Part shown: piece after piece, positions 1 to 6,075 of the stretch
How positions within the stretch are numbered: the first letter of the stretch is position 1
How the letters are laid out: the number at the start of each line of letters is the position of its first letter
Origin: Opitutales bacterium
GTDB lineage: Bacteria; Verrucomicrobiota; Verrucomicrobiae; Opitutales; CAG-312
Length of the DNA stretch: 6,937 bases
Direction: 5' to 3'
NCBI GenBank assembly: GCA_017623955.1
Contig: JAGAOA010000100.1
Coordinates: forward strand, 1-6,937
Made by a program: the position numbers and the translations under genes
Notes under the pieces: generated by a model
What the model was told of the DNA's origin: nothing
Seen by the model: the letters and a program-made list of their open reading frames with translations, nothing else
The model's database searches: none

Positions 1-1
1 C

Positions 2-1870
2 GGCGGATTACTTATGGCTATTGGTATTCCATACGATTCAGATGATGGTCGTGCAGTTGCAGCATCATTGGCTTCATTGTTAACATCAGTATGTTATAAT
101 GTAAGTGCAAAATTGGGTTCAACATTGGGAGAATTTCCTAAGTATCAACTTATAAAAGGAAGTTTGCGAAAAGTTATAAATATGCACGAAGTTATGAATA
201 ACGAGCTTAAAAAAGTACTCGGTATAAAAACTTCGGCTAAAAAAGTATCTCCGTCAGACCTACCATACGAGGAATCTTTCACACCAGAAGACGCTATCGA
301 AGGTTTAAAAAAGAGCCTCGGAGGAAAAATAACTTTAGACGATAGTTGGAAAGACGTAGTTGAAGAAGCTGGCGAACAATGGGCTGCTCTCAAAAACGCA
401 AAGACATTCCGCAATAGCTTTGTAACATGTATAGCTCCAACTGGTACTATTAGTGCACCGATGGGAATTTACGAAGAATGTACAACTTCGGCAGAACCAG
501 AATATTCGCTAGTAAAACATAAAGCACTTAGTGGTGGAGGTAGTATGACCCTCATTAATGGCTTGGTTCCACAAGGGTTAGAAAAACTTGGTTATTCTTT
601 TGGACAAATAGCAACAATAGTTGCTGAAGTATCTGGATTAGCTGGTCTGGAAAACTTTATGAACTCACGCCATGTAAAAGATAAGCTTGAGGTTCTGCGA
701 GAGCTTGATAACGGTGGCGAAATTTGCAAAGAAATATCGATGAGAATTGCATCATTCTCAGATGATTCTCAATATGAAATATTCTATAAGAGTCTTGCGT
801 CAGCAGCAGAAAAAGGGAAATTGGCATACTCTGATATGTCGATATTCTTCGGTTCTGGTCACATGGAAAATATTCCATGGATTGACGAAAGAACTCTAGC
901 TGTATTCGATTGTGCAAATACCCCATTTGGAGGATCCCGTTGTATTGCAACTGCTGGACATGTTAAAATGCTGGGAGCATTACAACCATTTATCTCAGGA
1001 GCATCGTCTAAAACTATAAATATGCCAGCTTCTGTAACAGAACAAGATATTGTTGATAGCTTTGTAGAAGCTCATGACCTCGGTGTAAAATGTATTGCAA
1101 TTTATAGAGATGGCTCTAAGGGTAATGCAGTTTACTCGATGAGATTAGACTCAACTGAAGTTCAAGATGCATGGCAAAAACTTGTAGCTCAAGCAACAGA
1201 AATCCGAACAAATGAGCATGCAAATCCACAGCGTAAACGTTTGCCATATCGCCGTTGGGGACAAACTGTAAAATTCACCATTGGAAGTGATATCAATGGC
1301 TTTATGACTGTTGGTATTTCAGAAACAGGACGTTGTGCTGAAATATTTGGACATCTCGGTCAAGGAGGATCGTTCATTAATGGTATGTTTGATGCATTCT
1401 GTAAAGCATTCTCTATCGCATTGCAATACGGAGTTCCATTCGAAAGTTTTATATCTTCATTCCGCTATATGTCGTTTGACCCATCTGGGTGGGTAAAGAT
1501 TGGAGAATATCAAGAAGAAGATAAGCCTGAAATACACTCATGTAAAAGTATTGTTGATTTACTTATGCAGTTGCTAGATTGGATGTTCCCAGCCGAAAAT
1601 GATCGTCGTTTGCGTTCGTTGGAACAAAATTATATAAGCGAAATGTTTTGTAGCAATGGACATACAATGCAAGTAAGGGCAATAGAAAAAACTCCAATTC
1701 AAACAGAACTTTCATTTGGATCATCAAGTACATCAAAACCAAAGAGAAAGGATAACGCAATGAGCAGTGCTTTAACCTGCCCTAAGTGCCACTCTTACGC
1801 GTATGTATTTGACGGCAAATGCCGTTCGTGTCGAGATTGCGGATATAAAGACGGCGGTTGCGGAGCTTAA
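2..1870 (+). CDS. nrdJ: Adenosylcobalamin-dependent (class II) ribonucleotide reductase, C-terminal part, 5'-truncated by the window edge
   Basis: This enzyme reduces ribonucleotides to deoxyribonucleotides in the cytosol, using coenzyme B12 to generate the active-site thiyl radical. The frame is open from position 2, so the ATG at 14 is internal and 622 residues of a longer protein are visible. Recognisable family blocks, in order, are GIPYDSDDGRAVAASLASL near the edge, the phosphate-loop motif IAPTGTIS (visible residues 144-151), SLVKHKALSGGG, and ISGASSKTINMP (about 332-342) followed by VKCIAIYRDGSKGN. A TSCPD-type domain follows at about 411-530 (RKRLP, GFMTVGISETGR, ALQYGVPFESF). The C-terminus is a Cys-rich ribbon: CPKC at 593-596, C607, C610, C613, and C620 three residues from the end. 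Such C-terminal cysteines are thought to re-reduce the active site. The catalytic Asn-Cys-Glu region lies upstream of the window. The usual DTTGIEP block reads TTSAEP here. The family identity is confident. The gene stops at TAA, just before a strong hairpin terminator. Confidence 0.95.
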   Translation, partial: GGLLMAIGIPYDSDDGRAVAASLASLLTSVCYNVSAKLGSTLGEFPKYQLIKGSLRKVINMHEVMNNELKKVLGIKTSAKKVSPSDLPYEESFTPEDAIEGLKKSLGGKITLDDSWKDVVEEAGEQWAALKNAKTFRNSFVTCIAPTGTISAPMGIYEECTTSAEPEYSLVKHKALSGGGSMTLINGLVPQGLEKLGYSFGQIATIVAEVSGLAGLENFMNSRHVKDKLEVLRELDNGGEICKEISMRIASFSDDSQYEIFYKSLASAAEKGKLAYSDMSIFFGSGHMENIPWIDERTLAVFDCANTPFGGSRCIATAGHVKMLGALQPFISGASSKTINMPASVTEQDIVDSFVEAHDLGVKCIAIYRDGSKGNAVYSMRLDSTEVQDAWQKLVAQATEIRTNEHANPQRKRLPYRRWGQTVKFTIGSDINGFMTVGISETGRCAEIFGHLGQGGSFINGMFDAFCKAFSIALQYGVPFESFISSFRYMSFDPSGWVKIGEYQEEDKPEIHSCKSIVDLLMQLLDWMFPAENDRRLRSLEQNYISEMFCSNGHTMQVRAIEKTPIQTELSFGSSSTSKPKRKDNAMSSALTCPKCHSYAYVFDGKCRSCRDCGYKDGGCGA

Positions 1871-1881
1871 TGTATGAAACA

Positions 1882-1920
1882 AAAAAAAGGCGTTTTTTCA
1901 AAACGCCTTTTTTTATTTTT
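1882..1920. terminator. Bidirectional rho-independent terminator between nrdJ and the FAD oxidoreductase gene
   Basis: A perfect 15-bp stem pairs 1882-1896 with 1900-1914 around a TTC loop. Its core is GGCGTTTT paired with AAAACGCC, and the outer stem is an A-run facing a T-run. Because the outer arms are A and T tracts, a U-tract follows the hairpin on both strands. It sits 11 bp after the nrdJ stop and 62 bp after the stop of the convergent minus-strand gene, so it can end both transcripts. Confidence 0.93.
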
Positions 1921-1982
1921 AGAAAACTTTTATTTCAAAAAAAGCCTTAAATAATTAAAGCCATAAAAACATATCTATCGAA

Positions 1983-3950
1983 CTAAGCGTAGGCTCTTAC
2001 TTCGAAAATTGATGCTTTAGAATCTCCGTTGGTTGTCAAGCATTTAATTTTGAGTCCCTTTGTCTCGAATTTATCTACATCGATAACAACAAGTTTTTGA
2101 TAATTATCTCGCACCGATACAATTACCTTCTGGCTTCCATCAGGAGCAACTGAAATAACATCAAAATCACGCAACGTTTCCGGTTGTGGACCAGCTATCA
2201 TCTTAGCAACAATTCCACGCTCTTCCGACTGCGTCAACATTCTACAACCAGTATCCAAATTCAATCTTACTTGGGAAATTTCAACTGGTTTATCCCAAGT
2301 AAAGACTAACTCTGGTTGTTTTGAAATTTCAGCCTGCCAACGATTTTTATTTTCATCTTTGAAATCGTATGTAATGCCATTTTTTGCATTTTCTGGCGAC
2401 GTTCCAAAATCAGAATTTGAAGCAGATGCCTTTGCAAAGCGAACTAAATCATCAGCATCTTCATTCTTGTAATTAACCAAAATGTTGCCGTCTTTAATCA
2501 ACTTTTGGCGTAGCTCATTCAGTTTTGTGGTATCTGTACCCAAGTCGCGAGGATTCATATTTTCACGAACACACTTAGACGCAGCATTTCCAACAACTTC
2601 ACCTGCCAACGCCCCAATATTCATAACGCGAGTCGAAGTAAATGCAATATGAGATGTGTTCATATTGCGACCAGCCATAAATAGATTTTTTATGTCTTTT
2701 GAATACATCGCACTCAAAGGCAAATTGTAAAACTGAGTTGTTCCACCATAGATAGCAGGTTTGCCATTAAAATAAAAACCGTCTGATGGTTGATCTTCCA
2801 TTGGCCAACCTACTGTGATAATCTGATCACTTCGGTCAGCCCATTTTCCTTCAATATCGTGTTGGGTAAAAATATCGTAACCCGATATTCTATATGTATC
2901 GCGACGGGCTGGAAACATCGCAACAAAATCGAGCACTCTATTTTTTGCTTCTGGATATTTTGCTATATTTTTAACGTAATTCCATACCCCATGTAAAATA
3001 GCTAAAAGTTCTCGACGGATTACTTCCATATCTCGAACTGTATCTAACTTTCCATCAAACGATAAAAACCAATAACCATAATTAAAGCCCCACTTTGAAG
3101 GATCTCTAAATTTCAAATGTTCCGCCGTTATTTTCTTTGCCCATGATGGTGGTGTATATTTTACCTCATGACCAACATCAACAGATGTAAACATCATAGA
3201 ACAACACAAGTGATCATCTTTAGTAAAATACCCAGCTAAACTTTCGCCATACTTTTCAACCCCATCTCTACCAGTCATAACTTCGGCACCAGCTTCTATC
3301 GCCAAACGTGAATCGCCTGTACAATCAATAAATTGTTTTGCAGATATTACATAATTCGACAAAGATAAATCGCAACGTGCATAGGCTTTTTTTATCAGCG
3401 AATCTTCAACATCAGCTCCATAAACAGTCGTATCCAAAAGCAATGTTATGTTTTTCTCTGAACGTACTTTATCGTAAAGCATACAATCCCAAACAGCCCA
3501 ACTTCTATCGGGATTTTCTACCGAATTCTTCAATTTTAATTCTTCTAAAATACCAGCTTCTCTAAAACCAACTTTGTCTGGATTTATTCCGAGCGGATGC
3601 ATCTTTACTTCCATACTAGCATTGCCTCCCAGACGAGAACGATTTTGAACTAAAATTACTTTAGCACCATCTCTAGCAGCAGCAATAGCAGCACAAATAC
3701 CAGACAAACCACCACCAGCAACAAGAACATCACACGATAACTCTATGTTATCCATACTTGGTTGAGAAAACGTATGATTTGTATCGCATTTTACTCTTTC
3801 TAACATATTGCTTGTCTTTTCAGACATCTGATGTGAGCTTAACGTTTCTGCTTCAGCATCTACGCTTACCATAAGCGAATAACCTAAAAGTCCCATAGCC
3901 GTAGAGCTCATAAAATCTCTACGCGAACACTTGCTTGATTTTGTTTCCAT
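1983..3950 (-). CDS. Tat-exported FAD-dependent oxidoreductase with a C-terminal beta-rich domain
   Basis: This is a 655-residue flavoenzyme of the FAD_oxidored (PF12831-like) type; its substrate is unknown. A twin-arginine signal starts with SRRDFM at residues 9-14, followed by a hydrophobic stretch to about 30 and an AEA cleavage site near 32-34, so the folded holoenzyme is probably exported. The dinucleotide fold is CDVLVAGGGLSGICAA (GxGxxG at 79-84), with the second strand ending VILVQNR and then LGGNAS (107-112). The second FAD-contact block, AGRNMNTSHIAFTSTRVM, lies at about 421-440 and leads into an alanine/glycine-rich helix. Residues from about 523 to the end (WQAEISKQPELVFTWDKP onward) look like a separate beta-sandwich, possibly galactose-binding/discoidin-like; this is inferred from pattern only. 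The start is supported by the twin-arginine signal and an AAGGG ribosome site. It is the last gene of a three-gene minus-strand run. Related proteins are abundant in Lentisphaerota, Verrucomicrobiota and Planctomycetota, often near carbohydrate catabolism genes, but no such neighbour is seen here. Confidence 0.9.
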   Translation of the reverse strand: METKSSKCSRRDFMSSTAMGLLGYSLMVSVDAEAETLSSHQMSEKTSNMLERVKCDTNHTFSQPSMDNIELSCDVLVAGGGLSGICAAIAAARDGAKVILVQNRSRLGGNASMEVKMHPLGINPDKVGFREAGILEELKLKNSVENPDRSWAVWDCMLYDKVRSEKNITLLLDTTVYGADVEDSLIKKAYARCDLSLSNYVISAKQFIDCTGDSRLAIEAGAEVMTGRDGVEKYGESLAGYFTKDDHLCCSMMFTSVDVGHEVKYTPPSWAKKITAEHLKFRDPSKWGFNYGYWFLSFDGKLDTVRDMEVIRRELLAILHGVWNYVKNIAKYPEAKNRVLDFVAMFPARRDTYRISGYDIFTQHDIEGKWADRSDQIITVGWPMEDQPSDGFYFNGKPAIYGGTTQFYNLPLSAMYSKDIKNLFMAGRNMNTSHIAFTSTRVMNIGALAGEVVGNAASKCVRENMNPRDLGTDTTKLNELRQKLIKDGNILVNYKNEDADDLVRFAKASASNSDFGTSPENAKNGITYDFKDENKNRWQAEISKQPELVFTWDKPVEISQVRLNLDTGCRMLTQSEERGIVAKMIAGPQPETLRDFDVISVAPDGSQKVIVSVRDNYQKLVVIDVDKFETKGLKIKCLTTNGDSKASIFEVRAYA

Positions 3951-3957
3951 TATTTAT

Positions 3958-3962
3958 CCCTT
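3958..3962 (-). promoter_or_regulatory. Shine-Dalgarno site of the FAD oxidoreductase gene
   Basis: On the minus strand AAGGG lies 7 nt before the ATG at 3950. It is the clearest ribosome binding site in the window, where most other starts have no good match. It supports the start that includes the whole Tat signal. Confidence 0.65.
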
Positions 3963-3986
3963 ACGTATTAGTATTTGATGGTTTGA

Positions 3987-4301
3987 TTATAATGCACTAG
4001 CTACAAATGAGGGCAATTTAATAGGTTTTCCCAATAGGAAATCTTCTGCAATCTTTTGAATCCATACACGATTAGATGATACCTTTTTTACAATTAAAGC
4101 CTTACCCTCTTCTATATCAATAATTTCAAAATTTTCTATATCTAAAACTGTCTGAGAGTCTTCGCCTGCCAATGTAGCTTTTATTTTCAGATATTTTTCA
4201 GTTGTATTCAATGTAGCAGAAAAATCCCTATTCTCAAAATAAGAACTGTATTTATTTTTAATATAACCTTCTAATGCTGCCGAACGAATTTTATCTAACA
4301 T
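3987..4301 (-). CDS. Small conserved-looking hypothetical protein (104 aa), middle gene of the djlA-like operon
   Basis: I do not recognise this family. The 104-residue product has no signal peptide, membrane segment or cysteine. It begins with a short amphipathic helix (MLDKIRSAALEGYI). Then come alternating strand-like stretches: FSATLNTTEKYLKIKATLAGE at about 27-47, TVLDIENFEIIDIEEGKALIVKKVSS at about 51-76, and a last part with VWIQKIAEDFLLG. The pattern suggests a small alpha/beta fold, perhaps a soluble binding or scaffold domain. Its ATG follows the stop of the J-domain gene by only 5 bp, with no strong ribosome site (AGAAAG is the best), so translational coupling is likely. The next gene starts 36 bp downstream. 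Its position between a membrane co-chaperone and an exported enzyme is the only functional hint. The reading frame is credible because of the operon packing and balanced amino-acid composition. Confidence 0.75.
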   Translation of the reverse strand: MLDKIRSAALEGYIKNKYSSYFENRDFSATLNTTEKYLKIKATLAGEDSQTVLDIENFEIIDIEEGKALIVKKVSSNRVWIQKIAEDFLLGKPIKLPSFVASAL

Positions 4302-4306
4302 AGTAT

Positions 4307-5041
4307 TTACTTTCTATACTTCTTTATGGTTTCATAAGCTTGATTTATACGTGCCAGTTCCGACTCTAATGTCTTCAAAGCAAAATCTCCCAACCCCTTA
4401 CTGCGAAGAACATCAGGATGCAACTCTTTACATTTTTGATGATACGCTTTCTTTATTTCATTATCACTAGCAGAACGCGGAACACCCAAAATTACGTATG
4501 CTGAATCTATTTCAGAATTGATTGTATTAGAAGATGTATCTGATGAGTTTGAAGATGAATTTGCATTGTAGATGTAATCAGAGAAATTTAGCCGCAAAAT
4601 TTTTGCTATATTTTCCAATACTTTTTTCTCTTCCACAGATAATGAACCATCAGCAATAGCAACTCTACACAATGATATCATAAAAATATTTCTCGACTCT
4701 ATATCTGTAAAGTCTCTGGCAAAATCCTCTGTAATAGTTTCTGCAGTTTTACGGCTTCTCTTTGCTTTTCTAAAAGCCTCGATAGCCGATTCTCGAGTAT
4801 CATCGTCAATATCAAAATCTCTAAACAAAGCCTCAACTGCATCAATCTCCGATTGCGATACCACACCATCAATCTTTGCAACCTTTGCAATAACCATACA
4901 CAAATATTCAAAAAATGCCATTTTATTGAAATTGTTTTTTCGTCTATCAACAACAAAGTGCCCCGCTGTTGCACCAATAACAGCCCCCCAAGGACCTCCT
5001 AACAAAGCACCTAAAACGCCACCTATAATTTTACCTGTCAT
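4307..5041 (-). CDS. djlA: DjlA-like co-chaperone: membrane-anchored TerB plus J-domain protein
   Basis: This is a 244-residue J-domain protein expected to stimulate the ATPase of a DnaK-type Hsp70 at the inner membrane. Three parts are visible. A glycine-rich N-terminal segment (residues 3-31, GKIIGGVLGALLGGPWGAVIG, ending GHFVVDRR) matches the short membrane anchor of DjlA. A TerB-like helical domain follows at about 38-155, with paired acidic loops AKIDGVVSQSEID and AIADGSLSVEEK. A Ser/Asn-rich linker (about 160-177) then leads to a C-terminal J domain (about 179-244) with the essential HPD at 208-210. The J domain resembles DjlA beyond the core motif (VLRSKGLGDF, then a helix ending INQAYETIKKYR). 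The length is near that of DjlA (about 270). No Shine-Dalgarno sequence is apparent before the ATG. It is the first gene of a minus-strand run with a 104-residue protein and a Tat oxidoreductase. The DjlA assignment rests on architecture, and the in vivo partner is inferred. Confidence 0.88.
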   Translation of the reverse strand: MTGKIIGGVLGALLGGPWGAVIGATAGHFVVDRRKNNFNKMAFFEYLCMVIAKVAKIDGVVSQSEIDAVEALFRDFDIDDDTRESAIEAFRKAKRSRKTAETITEDFARDFTDIESRNIFMISLCRVAIADGSLSVEEKKVLENIAKILRLNFSDYIYNANSSSNSSDTSSNTINSEIDSAYVILGVPRSASDNEIKKAYHQKCKELHPDVLRSKGLGDFALKTLESELARINQAYETIKKYRK

Positions 5042-5080
5042 AATTAGGATATTGAAACTTATTTTTTATATTTCACAATA
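5042..5080 (-). promoter_or_regulatory. Probable promoter region of the djlA-like operon (weak motif match)
   Basis: A terminator hairpin ends at 5081 and the djlA-like gene starts at 5041, so the operon promoter should lie in or overlap this short gap. On the minus strand TTGTGA is followed after 17 nt by TCAATA, a poor but correctly spaced sigma-70 pair. The stretch is AT-rich and has no other obvious motif. Read-through from the upstream gene is the alternative. Confidence 0.3.
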
Positions 5081-5109
5081 AAAAAGAGAACGTTTTTTTT
5101 ACGTTCTCT
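5081..5109 (-). terminator. Rho-independent terminator of the 129-aa DNA-binding-like gene
   Basis: A 9-bp perfect stem pairs AGAGAACGT (5085-5093) with ACGTTCTCT (5101-5109) around a 7-nt homopolymer loop. On the minus strand the stem is followed by five T residues (5081-5085 as A on plus). It begins 12 bp past the TGA stop of the gene at 5122. It separates that gene from the djlA-like operon. Confidence 0.85.
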
Positions 5110-5121
5110 CTGTTTAAATTA

Positions 5122-5511
5122 TCAACGAGTTCTTCTATGTCGACCACCGACGATATCTTTTAAGGCTTTATCTACTCGCATAAGTTGATAATCGGACAAT
5201 CTTGATATTATCTGAACTAGAGCTTCAATCAAATCGTCTGATGAATAATTCGCCGATTGAGCCAAATATAACGCTATTGCACTGCGATGAATACGCAAAT
5301 ATGTCTTCTTTTCAAAGCCCTTTTTAGCCAATCCATTGGATAAATGGCCAAATATCTTACCGCTGTAAAAAGTATTGCGTACGTATTGATCTGACCTACC
5401 GATAATAGCACCTATTTCTTTTGGACTAAACCAATCCTGTCCATCTGGTAACAAACCAGAAAAGTATCCACATTCTAGTGAGTCATCTTCAAAGTACTTA
5501 TTTTTCTTCAT
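5122..5511 (-). CDS. Putative helix-turn-helix DNA-binding protein (129 aa), divergent from the Cro/CI-type regulator gene
   Basis: The product is probably a small DNA-binding protein, but I cannot name its family. Residues 27-56 (WFSPKEIGAIIGRSDQYVRN, then FYSGKIFGH) have the spacing of an excisionase/MerR-like winged HTH: 'SPKEIGAIIG' as the first helix, 'SDQYVRNTFYSGK' as the recognition helix, then a wing-like turn. A second segment, YLRIHRSAIALYLAQSANYS (71-90), resembles the part of such proteins that closes the HTH fold. A helical C-terminal region (92-120) may mediate dimerisation, and the tail GGRHRRTR is strongly basic. There is no signal peptide or membrane segment. I see no clear Shine-Dalgarno sequence before the ATG. 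The gene is monocistronic, ending in its own terminator, and is transcribed away from the HTH gene at 5646 across a spacer containing a large palindrome. It could be a host regulator or a remnant mobile-element regulator. Confidence 0.8.
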   Translation of the reverse strand: MKKNKYFEDDSLECGYFSGLLPDGQDWFSPKEIGAIIGRSDQYVRNTFYSGKIFGHLSNGLAKKGFEKKTYLRIHRSAIALYLAQSANYSSDDLIEALVQIISRLSDYQLMRVDKALKDIVGGRHRRTR

Positions 5512-5550
5512 TTCACAAATATTTTAGTATTATTAATTTTTTCTTTATAA

Positions 5551-5579
5551 ATAATATTTATTATGATAATAAATATTAT
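5551..5579. promoter_or_regulatory. 29-bp near-perfect AT palindrome, candidate operator between divergent regulator genes
   Basis: Arms ATAATATTTATTAT (5551-5564) and ATAATAAATATTAT (5566-5579) are exact 14-bp reverse complements around a single G. The site is centred 54 bp upstream of the minus-strand HTH-like gene and 81 bp upstream of the plus-strand Cro/CI-type gene, as expected for a dimer-binding operator acting on either promoter. An extra copy of the half-site core AATATTAT lies at 5594-5601, 22 bp (about two helical turns) from the same core at 5572. It contains no G/C stem, so a terminator role is unlikely. The local sequence is nearly all A and T, which raises the chance of incidental symmetry, but 14 matched pairs is long. 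Confidence 0.55.
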
Positions 5580-5623
5580 GAAAAATAATAACTAATATTA
5601 TATTTAATTGTCAAGATAAAAGA

Positions 5624-5636
5624 TAGAATAATTCTA
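5624..5636 (+). promoter_or_regulatory. 13-bp palindrome overlapping a possible -10 element of the Cro/CI-type regulator gene
   Basis: TAGAAT (5624-5629) and ATTCTA (5631-5636) are exact reverse complements around one A. TAGAAT matches the -10 consensus TATAAT at five of six positions and would place the transcript start about 10 nt before the ATG at 5646. No good -35 lies 16-18 bp upstream. A second TATAAT at 5640-5645 abuts the ATG and would start transcription inside the gene. If the first is used, the palindrome would be well placed for autorepression. This is inference from layout. Confidence 0.35.
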
Positions 5637-5645
5637 CTATATAAT

Positions 5646-6032
5646 ATGAAAAAAAATATAAAAAAATATAAAAACAAGGTATTTTCAGATAATTTTACAA
5701 ATTTAATGTTTGTAAATAAACTTACCTTAAAAGAAATATCTGAAAAGACATCCCTACCGTTGAGCACCTTGAGTACATGGAAGCGAGGTAGAGTTCCTCG
5801 TAATAAACAATCATTACAAACACTAGCAAATATATTTGATGTTACAACAAACGAACTTACCAAACAAAAAAGTGGAACAATCATTTTTTCAAATACAAAT
5901 ATGAACAATGACAACGATTATTCATCGCTCATATTGAAACATATTCATAAGTTATTGCAAAACACATCAGTACTTCAACAAAGGATAATTTACAAAAAAT
6001 TGCAAAAATACTTCCCCATAAAAAATAAATAA
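5646..6032 (+). CDS. Cro/CI-type (HTH_3) transcriptional regulator, 128 aa
   Basis: This small DNA-binding protein probably acts as a repressor or local regulator. The HTH_3 fold spans residues about 18-72: helix 1 NLMFVNK, helix 2 LTLKEISEKT, the recognition helix LPLSTLSTWKRGR (37-49), and the closing helices KQSLQTLANIFDVTTNEL. 'STWKRGR.P' followed by 'LANIFDVTTNEL' is the classic phage-repressor signature. An Asn-rich linker (83-91) leads to a helical C-terminus (SSLILKHIHKLLQNTSVLQQRIIYKKLQKYF), suited to dimerisation; there is no peptidase or ligand domain. The ATG at 5646 has no Shine-Dalgarno sequence, and no earlier in-frame start exists before a stop at 5604. The next Met (residue 21) would cut helix 1. 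By hand count the gene is about 26% GC, much lower than nrdJ, consistent with recent acquisition or relaxed composition. It is divergent from the gene at 5122-5511 and 43 bp upstream of the PAQR gene. Confidence 0.85.
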   Translation: MKKNIKKYKNKVFSDNFTNLMFVNKLTLKEISEKTSLPLSTLSTWKRGRVPRNKQSLQTLANIFDVTTNELTKQKSGTIIFSNTNMNNDNDYSSLILKHIHKLLQNTSVLQQRIIYKKLQKYFPIKNK

Positions 6033-6075
6033 AAAAAGATTGCGAAACGACTCACTCTGTGGCTTAACTATCAAT

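Noticed and set aside
14..16. ATG at 14 as the true start of nrdJ
   Set aside because: The frame is open to the window edge and GGLLMAIGIPYDSD is internal NrdJ sequence; the catalytic half of the enzyme must lie upstream.
145..414. Minus-strand ORF opposite nrdJ
   Set aside because: It is antisense to conserved NrdJ sequence; composition and lack of motifs indicate a shadow.
1924..1965. Possible second hairpin between nrdJ and the oxidoreductase gene
   Set aside because: The GCC and AAAGCC segments are direct rather than inverted, so no stable stem forms; the hairpin at 1882-1914 suffices.
4699..4977. Same-strand ORF of 92 residues in another frame within the djlA-like gene
   Set aside because: It is fully nested in a gene with TerB and J-domain signatures. 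Its Leu/Arg-rich sequence is typical of an out-of-frame read.
5763..5775. Short tandem repeat TTGAG.AC within the HTH gene
   Set aside because: It encodes the repeated Leu-Ser-Thr of the recognition helix and is only two copies, so it needs no further explanation.
5576..5914. Minus-strand ORF of 112 residues, very hydrophobic, with Phe/Ile runs resembling a membrane protein
   Set aside because: It lies antisense to the Cro/CI-type gene, which has a clear HTH. The hydrophobic composition is what the complement of a Lys/Asn-rich AT-rich gene produces, and its start lies within the palindrome.
6040..6075. TTG start giving a longer PAQR protein
   Set aside because: The extra 12 residues do not fit the family N-terminus and no ribosome site precedes the TTG; the ATG at 6076 is eight residues before the conserved YTxxEE block.
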